A stretch of 64,000 nt of DNA from Campanula takesimana (lineage: Eukaryota > Streptophyta > Magnoliopsida > Asterales > Campanulaceae). Within the stretch, counting starts at the first letter, position 1. Every line of letters begins with the position of its first letter. The stretch spans positions 1,358,109 to 1,422,108 of the forward strand of contig JAOWBW010000251.1 of the NCBI GenBank assembly GCA_026119855.1, written 5' to 3'. A model generated the notes under the pieces. That model was not told where the DNA came from and searched no databases. It worked only from the letters and a program-made list of their open reading frames with translations. Positions 20,749 to 31,951 of this stretch are shown here, piece by piece. Made by a program: the position numbers and the translations under genes.

Positions 20749-20969
20749 GTGCTAAACTTTGTGACAATGTCTCCTCCAGCGAGATCATCTTCACTCAAAA
20801 ACATGAACGTCATGGGCCCATTATTAACATATTGGTTATGGACCCACCCATTCACATTAGTCCACCAGTCGTTACCCTCCGCAAAAGGACCCATGTTCCC
20901 TAGATTATCAGGCACACAGAAAATCACCAAATTATCTAGCACATTACCAGAACCACGCCTCTGTACAAA
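20749..20969 (-). other. Unidentified coding-like segment
   Basis: The minus strand is open and encodes a Gly/Asn-rich stretch with GPFAEGNDWWTNVNGWVHNQ and FMFLSEDDLAGGD. I do not recognise the family. It lies between the broken Helitron and the gypsy RT scrap, and the open frame joins the latter, which may be chance. Confidence 0.3.
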
Positions 20970-21131
20970 TGGCATCACCATGAACTCATACAACCCTTGA
21001 TGTGTGCGAAAAGCAGTTTTATAAATGTCTTGTGGCTCAACCCTGTTCTGATGATACCCCGCTCGCAGATCAATCTTTGAAAACACTTTGGCTCCATACA
21101 ATTCATCAAGTAACTCTTCGATGATAGGCAT
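20970..21131 (-). pseudogene. Ty3/gypsy RT fragment
   Basis: Minus-strand MPIIEELLDELYGAKVFSKI, then DLRAGYHQNRV and KTAFRTHQGLYEFMVMPF. This is an RT palm block containing the first catalytic Asp region of a gypsy element. The wording differs from the Tat element at 3341-9821, so it is another lineage, closer to chromovirus-type RTs. About 54 residues remain. Confidence 0.85.
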
Positions 21132-21143
21132 AGGAAACCTATA

Positions 21144-22664
21144 TGTTGGGTATGCTTATTATAAACCACTCCTATTACTTAGATTTGATTGATCCCATAA
21201 CCTAATTTTATCTTTTGTGGACTTTAGGATATATTGTAAGAAGTGTTGAACTTCATTTTTAGAATAGTCCATTTTGATAGTTTAGGCTTTAGGTTGATAG
21301 GCTGAAAATTCCTAAGTCTGGAAAATCTAGTGGTCAAGACCTTGACCGTGAGAAGCTCTCCTTGACCGGAAAGAGGCTCACCTCAACCGTGGCAGATCTG
21401 TCGACCGTGAAAGACCATCTGACCGTGGATCATTCGACCGTAAGGTCTCGACCGCAAGTGAAGATGTCCAAGTAACCCAAGTTTGTTCAGACTTAACCTT
21501 GGTCAAACTATGGTTAGTTTAGAACGTTGCAAAATTCAAATTTCAAATTTGAAAACACATTAGTGGGACCACCACTACTCTGCAACAAAAGGACAACTCA
21601 GACTGAGCTCCAATCAGAATTCAACAGCTCACTGTCCTTCAACTTGGAGCCCAAGAAATTCCAACAGCTATTTTCTCATTCAAGGCTATAAATAGCCCTT
21701 AAGTTCTTCATTGAACATAGCTGAGATTAAAAAGAGAGAAATTGCTGTTGAAATACTTGGTGATTGAAGATCATACTCAAGATTTCCAGAATCCTTTGAA
21801 TCTTCAAGAACTCACCTTCAAACCTTCAAAGATCTCCAGCAACAAACAAGTCATCTCAAGCCTTGTAACACACAAGATTCATTAGGCTCTACAATCACTT
21901 AGATTTTAAAGAGCTTTTGATTCTTACACACACACTCACCCCAATTGATCAATCACATAGATTGAATCAAAAGGGATACACTGGTCTAAGTCTAGGATTT
22001 ATTCTTCATAGAAAGTAGGTGTTGATTCAAAGCTTCATCTCTGTAATCTGTACACTCAAGAATCAATATATATATCCATTCAAAATCCAAGACTGACCAT
22101 CTTGGTAAAGGACGTAGATCTTTTAACAGATCGAACCTTTCCAAATACTTGTGTCATTTTACTATCTGCAAATTTACTTTCAAGTATTTTTCATCTTGTT
22201 CTTTATTGTTCATATTAATCTTGTTTGTCGTTTAGTGTTTGATCTTTCAGATTTAAGAACTATTGTGAATTGTGTTTGTTTGTTCTCCACATTGCCTAAG
22301 TTAAAATCTGACTAACTTATCTTTTGCCAAAACTTCTAAGACAACAACTTTCAATCTCTCAACCATCTGACCGCAAATCTCTGACCGCAAATTACTTGAC
22401 CGCATCTCACTCGACCTGAACCTCTTGACCGTGAGTGAGCTTTTATACTTAGAGATTTTTTATCAAAACAACCTTACCTTATTTCTATCGAAAACTTCCG
22501 CTGTGCATATTACACCTTGACCGCGTGGTTTATTACTTGACCGCAAAACTCAAGATTGTAAGCACTTGGTTGAATTTTGAAAAAGGGTTGAAATTTTAAG
22601 TAGGCTATTCACCCCCCCCTCTAGCCTCCTTTCTCATACCCTTGTTGTGTCTTTGGGACCAACA
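21144..22664 (+). repeat. 5' LTR of the copia element
   Basis: Starts TGTTGGG and ends GGGACCAACA, giving the inverted TGTTGG/CCAACA termini of copia LTRs. Promoter-like and CT/GACCG-rich tracts lie inside. Its last 80 bp (C-run, CTCTAGC, ATACCCTTGTTG, GGGACCAACA) closely match the end of the LTR at 29927-31476, so the two elements are related. Confidence 0.85.
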
Positions 22665-22666
22665 AG

Positions 22667-22678
22667 TGGTATCAGAGC
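22667..22678 (+). other. Primer binding site, initiator-tRNA-Met type
   Basis: TGGTATCAGAGC two bases after the LTR, the standard copia PBS complementary to the 3' end of initiator methionine tRNA. Confidence 0.95.
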
Positions 22679-22735
22679 AAACACCTTTATAAAACCTCTG
22701 TTTTTCAAGCTTAACAGCTTGGGTGCCGATTCAAA

Positions 22736-24021
22736 ATGGCAAGTCAGAAAACTATGGCAACGGTTAACTTCACTCACGTTCCAGCGTTCGACGAAGATAA
22801 CTTTGATGTATGGAAGCACAGCATTCTAACTCAGTTCTACTGCAAAAGAACTTTGGGATGCAATTGAAGATTACATCGAAGGAGATCAAGCTTGCAAGGA
22901 AAGCAAAAAATTTGCAATTCAAAGAAGATTCAACAACTTTGCTAAGATCCCCGGTGAATCACTTAGAGCCACTTATGATCGTTATTGTGAGATCGTAAGT
23001 ACTTATACAGCACTCGGAAAGAAGCTTACCAAAAAAGAAATCAATGTTAATTTTCTTGCCGCTCTTGGTTCTCAATATCTTCTCAAAGGAAATACTCTTG
23101 AAGATACCAAGCTGCTAGATGATGTCTCTCAGAAGCCTCTATGCCAACCTCAAGGTTTTTGATATCAAGCTCAATAACATTGAAGAAATGGAAGGAAAAA
23201 CTAAGAATTTATCGTTGGTCGCTCAAAAGGAAGAAGTGATCGAGGAAGAAGATCAAAAAATCTCCACATCTGATTTATTAGATATGGACGATGATGACTT
23301 TGCTATGTTCGTGAAAAGATTTCAAAAATTCAGAAAATCAGCAAGGCCCGGATCATCCAGCAAAGCTCCAACAAGGTTCTCAAGGAGCAGCTCATCAAGT
23401 AAGAAAGAGTACTCCAACTTCTCAAAGAAGAAAGAGGATCTCGTTTGTTTTAATTGCAGGAAACCCGGTCATTTCGCATCAGAATGCCCAATTCCCAAGT
23501 ATGAGTATATGAAGAAGAAAAGCAACTTCACTCCAAGATACTCAAAGCAAAAGGGGATGGTTGCTGAAGAGGACTCTACCACAAAAGAGTTAGCTACCTG
23601 GATAGAGTCAGATTCTGATGAAAGCGATGAGGATTCTGAAGGTCACATTTGTTTGGTCGTTCATTCCGATGATGAAGATGATAATGAAAATCGTCGCTCA
23701 CCAAATGCAAAACCTAAACGGATAAGCTATACGGCTGATGAACTTGCTGAAAAGGGATTCCTAACCCCAGTTCAAAGGAATGGTGATCTTCTATTTTCAA
23801 GATGTGATGTGAGTGCAGCAAAGAAGGCTCTACTAAACCCCAAAGTGAAGGAAGTTCTGTTTACCACTCCTCAAGTCAAGTTTGACATTTCCCCCGATGA
23901 ACAAGAAAAGATGTTTGCAAAAGCTGAACAGGTAATTAGTAAATTCTCTGGTATGAAGGAAGCTTTAGCACATTCAACTGATGACACATTTCCCAGCTTA
24001 AGACGGAGAAATCTCTACTAA
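22736..24021 (+). pseudogene. Copia gag with CCHC zinc knuckle
   Basis: ATG at 22736 (MASQKTMATVNFTHVPAFDE) opens a typical copia gag N-terminus with the FDVWK block. The frame breaks near 22845, and pieces of the capsid region continue in other frames. From 23119 a long frame carries an acidic region, a Ser-rich linker and the knuckle CFNCRKPGHFASEC (about 23448-23490), followed by Asp/Glu-rich sequence. Gag would coat element RNA. The internal frame changes and a shortened capsid region indicate loss of function. Confidence 0.85.
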
Positions 24022-24868
24022 GATCTGAACTCACCCTCCTTAAGGAGCAGATCAAGAGCATGACTCCTCTTATTGAACGAAACCGTTTCTTAGAAGAACA
24101 AAATGCCATATTTAAGGTTAAAAACAAAGAATTGGTTGCTGAGATAAACGACTGAAAAGGATCACTAATGAGTGGACCAATTCTCGTGTCACTATGGAAC
24201 AAATCTTAGAATCCCAAAAGTCTAGTGGTGATAAGGAAGGCTTGGGATTCCAAACTAGTGACAACTTTAAATGTGCATCTTGTTGTGAAAGAGATGAGAA
24301 ATTTACCAAGCAAACTTTGGAAGGGTCAAAAGCTAAACATCAAGAATCTAAGGGTAAAAGACAAGAACCAAAGAAGAAACTAGAGTTCCACTATGTCTAC
24401 CCTAAGTATCAAACTGGCAAGGCTTCAAAGTTGAAAGAAAAAGTCATGGAAGATTCTACCGCAGAGGAATACTCTGGTAAGGTACCTGGACACGACCGCG
24501 CATCAACCTTAAGACCCGGTCGAGTAGCCTTCCGCGGCATGTCGACTGCAAACAAGGGTCATGTGGTCAAGTTCAAGAAATTGAACTTTGTTCAGGAGAG
24601 ATCTTCCATACCAGTTAACAATGTTGTGCTCAAGACCTCAACGAAGTTTGTTAACCCTCAGTTGGGTGGCTTCCACCATTGTTCTGTGTGTGATGGTTAT
24701 GGTCACAAGGCTGCTGAATGTCTTTTGAGATTCACACCCAATCCCAGAAAGAGTAACCCTCCTTCTGTGAAGCAGGTGTGGGTTGTCAAAAGTTGCTAAC
24801 CCTTTGGACCCAAAAGAATAAAAAGGGGACCTTGTTCTTAAATGTCTATTTTGTAGGTCCTCTGCTTA
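24022..24868 (+). pseudogene. Gag-pol linker region with a second zinc-knuckle-like motif
   Basis: An open frame at 24194-24799 is Lys/Glu-rich and carries HHCSVCDGYGHKAAEC, a C-x2-C-x4-H-x4-C knuckle-like motif, near 24676-24720. A second knuckle downstream of gag is known from SIRE-type elements. The frame differs from that of the first gag part, and a stop at 24797-24799 separates it from protease. Confidence 0.6.
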
Positions 24869-26297
24869 ATGGCTGGACACTCCAAGGATAAATCAAGCTT
24901 ATGGTATCTCGATAGTGGCTGCTCAAGGCACATGACCGGAGATATCAATTTACTGGAAGATGTCCGTGAAGAAAAAGGGCCATCAGTAACCTTCGGAGAT
25001 AATAACAAAGGAAAGACTGTAGGATATGGAGTCATCCGAAAAGGAAAAATCACCATCCAAGAAGTCTCTAGTTATTGGTCTACAACACAATTTACTCTCA
25101 ATATCTCAGTTCTGTGACAAAGGATTGCAATGCCACTTCACTTCAAATTTCTGTCTCATCAAAGATGGCACATCCGGCGTCACCTTGCATAAAGGGATTC
25201 GTAAGAAAAACGTTTATATTGTTGATTTTACTTCATCTTGCATTTCTTCTAATCTCTGTTTTGTAGCAAAGAATGTTAGCGAAAATAGTTGGCTATGGCA
25301 CAAAAGACTAAGTCACTTAAACTTCAAGTATCTATCCAAGATTGGAAGAGAAAATCTAGTTCGTGGTCTACCCAAAGTAGCTGATCATCACGATGAAAAG
25401 TGCACAACATGTCAACTAGGCAAACAACCAAAGGCGTCTTTCTCCAGCAAGACGACACCTTCAACTTCAAGATGTTTACAGCTGCTACATATGGATTTGT
25501 TTGGACCTGTTACTACCGCAAGTATTGGTGGAAATAGATATACCTTAGTTGTGGTAGATGACTACTCAAGATATACATGGGTTGAAATGATGATCTCAAA
25601 GGATGATTGCTATGGCATTTTGACCGCACTCTTTAAACAGCTCCAAACACAAAAGGAAGATGACATCGTTAGTGTTCGATCCGACAATGGTACAGAATTC
25701 AATAACAACGGTGTAGCTCAGTACTGTGATGACCATGGTATTGACCACAACTTCTCTGCTGCTGGAGTTCCTCAACAAAATGGTATTGTGGAAAGGAAGA
25801 ACAGAACGTTGATAGAGGCTGGAAAGACTATGATTGCTGAAGCAAAGCTACCACAATACTTTTGGGCTGAAGCCGTCAACACATCATGCTTCACTCAAAA
25901 TAGATCCCTCATCAACAAGACCCACAACAAAACTCCTTATGAACTTTGGAGAGGAAGAACCCCCAACATAGCATACTTCAAGATATTTAGATGCAAATGC
26001 TTCATACTCTACAACGGTAAAGAACATCGAGGTAAATTTGCTCCTAAGGCCGATGAAGGTATATTTATTTGGTATGCTAAACACTCAAAAGCATTTCGTG
26101 TATTTAATAAAACCACTCTTAAGATAGTTGAATCTGTCCATGTTACTTTTGATGAACATTCTCTCCTTGAGCCACATATGGCTCCAAATGTTGCTGATGA
26201 TTTTGTTGAGCTTAATGAGACAGGTACAAATCAACCAAAATCAATCAACTCAAAGAAATCCATCGACCTCAACTGCACCTCCATCTACCTCCCATGA
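24869..26297 (+). pseudogene. Copia protease, GAG-pre-integrase and integrase
   Basis: The first frame (24869-25117) holds the aspartic protease site LWYLDSGCSRHMTGD. A frameshift near 25065 moves to the second frame (25026-26297). It contains WLWHKRLSHLNFKYL and CTTCQLGKQ (zinc-binding), then the integrase core with HMDLFGP (first Asp), VRSDNGTEF (second Asp) and QNGIVERKNRT (Glu), so D,D,E are all present. The end of the integrase is rather complete. The polyprotein as a whole is broken by the frameshift and by a stop at 26295-26297. Confidence 0.9.
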
Positions 26298-26843
26298 AGC
26301 ACCAGAAGCTACCACATCTGCTGGTACCTCAAATGGAGTTGAAGTTGAAACACCCATCAATGTGAAAGAACCTATTCCTCAAATTACTTATGATTGGGAA
26401 GGCACAAATGACGTACCTCTAGAAGATTTACAACCTCCATCAACTCATCCTGATACACCTCAAGAAGTTCGTGAGGTCAGAGATCACCCAATTCAGAATA
26501 TCATTGGTGACCTACATTCTGGTGTTCGAACAAGAAGATCAAACTATGATGCACTTACCGCATTCATATCTCAAGTTGAACCCAAGAAAGTTGATGAAGC
26601 ACTCCAAGACTCAAGTTGGGTTGTTGCTATGCAAGAAGAGCTCAACCAATTTGAAAGATGCAAAGTTTGGACATTAGTTCCAAGGCCACAAGATCAAGGA
26701 GTGATTGGTACAAAGTGGGTGTTCCGAAACAAGATGGATGAGAACGGAAGCATCACAAGGAACAAGGCTAGGTTGGTTGCACAAGGATACAGACAAGAAG
26801 AAGGCATTGATTATGATGAAACTTTTGCCCCCGTTGCAAGACT
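26298..26843 (+). pseudogene. Copia reverse transcriptase, N-terminal part
   Basis: After a Ser/Thr/Pro-rich linker come WVVAMQEELNQFERCKVW, GTKWVFRNKMDENG, RNKARLVAQGY and DYDETFAPVARL, the first third of copia RT. The match stops at about 26843 before the catalytic YVDD. The sequence then changes to kelch-like DNA in a different frame, a sharp breakpoint. Confidence 0.9.
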
Positions 26844-27614
26844 TATAATAGTATATAATATACATACATATACCATGTATATGCCCTCTCCTAGTCTACA
26901 TACATATTTTATGTCTTTGGCAACCCGGACAACCGAGAGGGTTCTCCCTCTAGTATGGAGATTTTGAATACTAGCATCCATACTTGGGAATCTATCCACA
27001 TTCCCACCAGTTTATCTTGGCTTGCTTTTAGCCATGCCTCTGTTCTCTGTGGTTCAAATATCTTGTTTTCCCTTTCCTATCAACCTGGCTTATATTCATT
27101 TTCCACAATATATAAAACTTGGCATCAACTCAGCCCTTTTTCCTTCCCATTTAAAGAATCACTTTATCTGTCTCATGTACATGATATTGGTGGTCATATT
27201 CTCTTAGGCGCTCCAGACCGCGATTATCTACATGATTATCTATACTTGCTTCCAAACAACCCTTCTGACGCCTAAGATGATCACTTGCTTACACCTTTAG
27301 GGAACGTCGAGGGTTTGACTTGTGAGGAATTATATGATTTTTTAGGCGGTGAGGGAGACATGTCCGGCGTCTATTTTTGGAACACCCCTCTTTCTATTTG
27401 TGTTGTTCGCGATAAAGAGCTTGGACATGTTAGATACTATGCAGCTCCTGAGTTTGATAGACATTATCATTTTGCTATCGACATTTTCAATCTCAATGAT
27501 CCTGTGCTGGACGGCAGCACCAAGATGATAAAGGTCAAGGTCGAGAATACCTCTCAATACAAATACATCAGCGAGATTGAAATGAGACCAAGGCATTTCT
27601 TTGTTGTTGGATGA
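26844..27614 (+). pseudogene. Kelch-like protein gene remnant
   Basis: One frame runs through the region with a single internal TAA at 27273-27275. The first half has kelch-type wording: an FYVFGN block, then MEILNTSIHTWESI, then GLYSFSTIYKTWHQLSP and VHDIGGHILLG. The second half (CEELYDFLGGEGDMSGVYFW, FAIDIFNLNDP, VKVENTSQYKYIS) is of unknown family and ends at 27614. The 5' end is cut by the copia junction, so the start is lost. The kelch assignment is from motif shape only; F-box/kelch is one possibility. Confidence 0.4.
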
Positions 27615-28559
27615 CACAAGAGTAAGTCTCTACCTCTATATGATTATAGGATATAAATTTTTGTTTCTTGATCTAACTTACTCCTGCACTTCATTATTTG
27701 TTGCTTACCCATGGAGGGAATAAATCTTGGGTTTTGTTTCCCATATTCATTTTGTTTTTCTTTGCATTTACTTGTGTGCTCTCCAACCTATAATTGAATC
27801 TCACAAAACACTTGTCTGCTATGCTCTTTAATTGCTGGAATCGTAATACTACATTAAAGCCTTGTTGCCTTTCATGATCTATACTCTACATCCCACAACA
27901 GTTGTGCCCTTAAGTGTTGTTCATTGTGTTTATGTAATAATTTCAATTGTGTTAATTGCAGTATCAAGTTGAACTCATCTTCTTTTAGCTTGAAACTTGC
28001 AGGTATCTTGTTGTAGGGGGCGGCTGGAGTGGGGACTCGTTTTATCACCAGGGAATTAATGAAAGGCTTTAGTGAGGTTTTGTTGTTGAAGTGGTGAAGT
28101 TATCATTAGCCTGTTATTTTCAACTCTTGTTTTTCTTTTGTTAAGCCTTTATTGGCCATACAAGATATTTTTCATTCCATGAAGTTGTTGACAGTGAAGT
28201 GTAATGTTATTGAAGTTTATCACTCTAATATTCCATTTTTTCCCTTGTCCGTAAATGCAAAACTATTTCTTCAGACTATGTTGTGCTGTCATTAAAGACA
28301 GAACTCTCACAAAATTATTGGTATTAAAATGATTTGTGAATCTCAAGAAGTTTCTGGGTGTATTAAACTTAGTCATCACCAAGTTCCTCAACGTAGAGAG
28401 GGGCTGACATGGGTGTGGAGGTTTCCATTTTATTTTTTGGTGTCTTTGGAAATTGGGTGGGAGGGGATTCTTGTTTGGGAATGAAGAGGGAGAGAGAGAG
28501 ATATGAACATACAGTGGTCTACTTGATCTATTCGTTTAAATACGTGCCTGCTGTTGGGC
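27615..28559. other. Non-coding DNA after the kelch-like remnant
   Basis: AT-rich 3' flank. The part at about 27705-27860 (AATAAATCTTGGGTTTTG...) is repeated at about 28920-29045 as part of the tandem duplication. No gene is seen. Confidence 0.55.
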
Positions 28560-28890
28560 ACCTGGTTAGACCTTTAGGGGAGGGGGGGGGGGGGGGTTAA
28601 GGGTTTAAGGTGTGAGGAAATAGATGAATTTTTAGGCGGTTGGTGAATCATGGGAGGCGTCTATTATTTGGACACCCTTAACTCTATTTCTAACTCTGTT
28701 TGTGTTGTTCGCACGAAAGTGCCTGGAAATGTTAGATAATCTGAACATCCTAGGTTTGATGCATATTATTATTATTTTGCTATCGACATTTACGATGTTA
28801 ATTATAGTGGGCTGGACGGCAACACTGAGATAAAGGCCAAGGTCGTGAATACCTCACAAAACAAATACATCAGCAAGTTACCAATTAAAG
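28560..28890 (+). pseudogene. Second, decayed copy of the unknown 3' gene segment
   Basis: Aligns with 27290-27600: the blocks GAATTTTTAGGCGGT, CTATCGACATTT, GGCTGGACGGCA and ACAAATACATCAGC recur at about 1.3-kb spacing. It has frameshifts and stops, and a G-run expansion at 28577-28595. The first part (kelch-like) is not repeated here, so only the 3' half and its flank were duplicated. Confidence 0.7.
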
Positions 28891-29523
28891 CAAGGCTTTT
28901 TTTTTTTTCTTACTTACACGAAATAAATCTTGGGTTTTGTTTCCCATTTTTTGTCTTTCTTTGTCTTCACTTATGCTTGCCGACCTATAATTGAATCTTA
29001 GAAACACTTTTTTGCTATGCTCTTTAATGGCTTGAATCCTAATATATTGTACCGTGACTACCGTCCAAAGCCTTGTTGACTTTATGAAAATTCTATTCTA
29101 GGAAACCTACACGTCTCTAATAGTACTTATCGGTTGTGCAAGTTTCTATTTAAAGTTAATGAATGAGTCTCTAAGAATTATGATGTGGAAAAGATTCATT
29201 TTTGATATTGTAGTATCCCTTCCTAGGCCATTATGTGATAATCATGTGATGACTGTTGTTGTTGTTCTGTGTTTGTGACTTGGATTACTGACGTACTTTC
29301 AGCTCTCCGTTGCATGCTCTGCCTTTTCATGTTCTGTTTGGCAATACGTTTTTGTATGGTCTGATTTGGTGTACTTATGTAACTAATACTCCCTTTGCAC
29401 CATAACGAGTGTTCTTTGTTTTTTTCTCTATCAAAGGAGTCATTTATCACCCCATTCGTTGCATAAAAAATGTAATCTGCTGGATTAGTTATGACTGCGT
29501 CAATTGATAAATTAAATCCTATA
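28891..29523. other. Non-coding DNA
   Basis: Includes the repeated 3' flank (28920-29045) and otherwise AT-rich sequence. ACTCCCTTTGCACC near 29389 recalls one Stowaway end, but I find no partner end. No gene is supported. Confidence 0.5.
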
Positions 29524-29700
29524 AAGATTGGAGTGCATCAAGGTTCCGCACTTAGTCCCTTTCTATTTGCTCTGATAATGGACGAATTGACGAGGTCAAT
29601 CCAAGATGATATATCATGGTGTATGTTGTTCGTAGATTATATTGTGCTAATTGATGAGACAAAAGAGGGTGTTGAAAGTAAATTGGAGTTTTGGAGAGTC
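29524..29700 (+). mobile_element. RTE LINE fragment, second copy
   Basis: Encodes GVHQGSALSPFLFALIMDEL, then MLFVDYIVLIDETKEGVESK. It is the same family as 16141-17275 and aligns with its positions near 16478-16640. The catalytic FADD is changed to FVDY, so it was not under selection. Only about 59 residues remain. Confidence 0.9.
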
Positions 29701-29926
29701 TGGAAACAAAACATTGTGAAACCTTCTATCTAATCCAAATATTACTAAGGGTAAATCTGTCAACCCATGTAAGAGCATGATAACTTGATTTTTTAAAAGT
29801 ATTTTAGGATAACCTTCCATGATACTCACTATACTTCTAATCAATTTCCCAGTTCTCATTTTAGATTGTCTCAACCACGAAAGTGTCCATGTTGTAAACT
29901 CTGTTCTGTTGGACTGTCATTGTTAC

Positions 29927-31476
29927 TGTTGGTCCCAGAGGGCAACAAGGGTATAGAACCGCTAGAGGGGGGGGGGGTGAATAGCGGTCCAAACTTTTTC
30001 GAAAAATACCCTTAAAAATCAACCGAGTACTTATCAGTTTGGTCAACTGCGGTTTAAAGCACTTAAACCGAACTGATAAAATGCACAGCGGAGTTTTGCG
30101 GTTTGGCCAAACGGATAGTTAAAGAGTTGGGCGGTTTGACTCGGGTTGAAAACACTATGATGCAACCGATAGATCAACTTGAAGATCAAAGAAAAACACA
30201 ATTCACTTTTCAAGTCATTTCGTAAATGGATTCAAGTTAAAGACCACAAACAGAAAAGTAAATAACAAGACAGAAAAGTAAAGATCAAACACACAATTTG
30301 AAGAGGTTCGTTCTTGAATGAACTACGTCCTCTACCTAGATGGTTAATCTAGGATTTTCTAATAGCTACTAAACTTGTATTAATTAGAGGAGGTTTTGCA
30401 AGATGATTCTAAACTCTAATCAAACAATCTAACCTATAAAGCTATGAAAAATCAACCGGTGTATTCGAAGTATATAATCTATGTGATTATATAAATCGGG
30501 TGTGTGTGTGGAAAGAAATCAAATGCTCTAAGTATCTAAATGATGGTTTGAGCAAATGAAGAACTTTCGGTGTAAAGGCTGCTGAGTATGAAATGGTTGA
30601 TGGCTTGAAGCTTGATGAGGGAATTCTGGGTTTGCTAAGGAGATGGTTGAAGGTTTGAATATCTGAGTTTCAATCTTCAAATCAAACTTGAATAATTGGG
30701 AATAAATCTCTTGAAGCTCAGCAACCTTCATTGTTGAGAAATGAAGGCTATTTATAGGCAGTGAACCTTTGTGACCGTTGGGTAAAGATTTGAATCAAAT
30801 CTGAAGGGTACAGTGATGTTGAATTCCCATTGGTTGAGCTGTCATTGTCGTCCTTTGTTTTGTCTTGTAGTCCTAGGTAGTTGTAGCACCACTACCTGAC
30901 ATCCGTCCTTTGTTGCAGAAAGGACTAACGGTAAACAATTCAAATTGCTTGGACAAGACCGACATTCCTTGCAGTAACTCCAAGTTAACTTAGAGTTATT
31001 TTGACATGACATAAAATATTACTTTACGGTTGAAAAGGAAATATTTGTCTAAGGAATAAATGACTTCTCTTGAATTCTTCATTAACTGATCGGCGGTTCC
31101 ACCATGCATAGGAGCGGTTCCGAGGATGAACTTGATGTGCGGTTTCATAAAAAACTGAAGCACGCGGTTACATGATTGCGGTTCCATCAAGTGTCATCAG
31201 CGGTTCCAAGAGAGACTTGAGGAGCAGTTTCATCAAAACCACAGAATGCGGTTTGATGAAAAATAAGCAACTCTATGCTGGTGGTTCTTAGATAGCACAA
31301 ACGCGGTTTGAAGATCTAAACCACTAATCTAACCGAACTCAATACTCAGCATAGACAAATAAAAATCTAGAAATTGACTTGCCTAAAAATTGAAGTAAAA
31401 CTTCATTACATGTGGTCCTAAAGTACATAAAAAGACACGTGGCATGGATCAATCAAATTAAGAGGGTGTACTAACA
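29927..31476 (-). repeat. 3' LTR of the second long-LTR element
   Basis: Minus strand TGTTAGTACACCC at 31476 to GGGACCAACA at 29927. It contains a C-run/CTCTAGCGG block like the LTR at 21144-22664 and many CGGTTT/ACCGC motifs. Confidence 0.75.
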
Positions 31477-31500
31477 ATGAATCCTAATAACCCCCCTATT
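31477..31500 (-). other. Polypurine tract region
   Basis: The minus strand reads AAATAGGGGGGTTATTAGG just before the LTR start. A purine tract here primes plus-strand DNA synthesis in LTR elements and fixes this LTR as the 3' one. Confidence 0.55.
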
Positions 31501-31951
31501 TGATTGATGCCATTACCACATTATGATAATAGCAAAACATTGTTCTTGGTAAAAACATGTCCGAAATGAATTTCATGAAATTGCATGTCCCAAGTCAATG
31601 CACACACTATGCTAGATCATAGATTTCTAATCTATCAAAAAACAAAGGAAATGAAGAATAGATAGATAAGAAATTCATTCAGATGCATATAAAGTGATGT
31701 GATTTGAAAAACAGATATGCATGTTTAAATGAATGTTTAAAACAGAATGCACTTAAAAATATTTTCATGATGAATAGTGCATGAGGTTTTAAGAAATGCA
31801 AGCATTGTTCCACAAACAAACAGTTTGAATAAACAAAGTTTTGAAAACAGAATGCTATGCAGTCATTCTCATTATAATTCAATCATAAAGTTTGAAACTT
31901 ACAAGGTCTAAGAATTATAAGAGAGAACCAAAAAAGACTAAGAAATAAAAT
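31501..31951. other. Non-coding internal DNA of the second long-LTR element
   Basis: AT-rich spacer between the 3' ORF and the polypurine tract. Open frames here are short and low-complexity, so I see no gene. Confidence 0.5.

Larger units (their letters stand above)
17419..20750 (+). mobile_element. Helitron candidate with RPA gene, 3'-truncated
   Basis: Starts with TCTATAGCTACTAAGG in an A/T target context, like plant Helitron 5' ends. Inside are an RPA70-like gene (17466-18729) and then exons like the N-terminus of a Helitron Rep/helicase protein (19895-20748). RPA plus Rep/Hel is the known content of plant autonomous Helitrons, which move by rolling-circle replication. The Rep HUH motif, the helicase and the 3' hairpin/CTRR end are missing, because the sequence changes to unrelated DNA at about 20750. 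A Stowaway MITE is nested inside. Confidence 0.7.
21144..26843 (+). mobile_element. Ty1/copia retrotransposon with long LTR, 3'-truncated
   Basis: 5' LTR 21144-22664, PBS at 22667, then gag with a zinc knuckle, protease, integrase and the start of RT, the copia order (integrase before RT). The LTR of 1.5 kb is long for copia and recalls the SIRE/Maximus group. The element stops inside RT at about 26843; RNase H and the 3' LTR are missing. Frameshifts in gag and before integrase make it defective. Confidence 0.92.

Noticed and set aside
29380..29480. Second Stowaway MITE starting at ACTCCCTTTGCACC
   Set aside because: No matching inverted end or TA duplication was found nearby.
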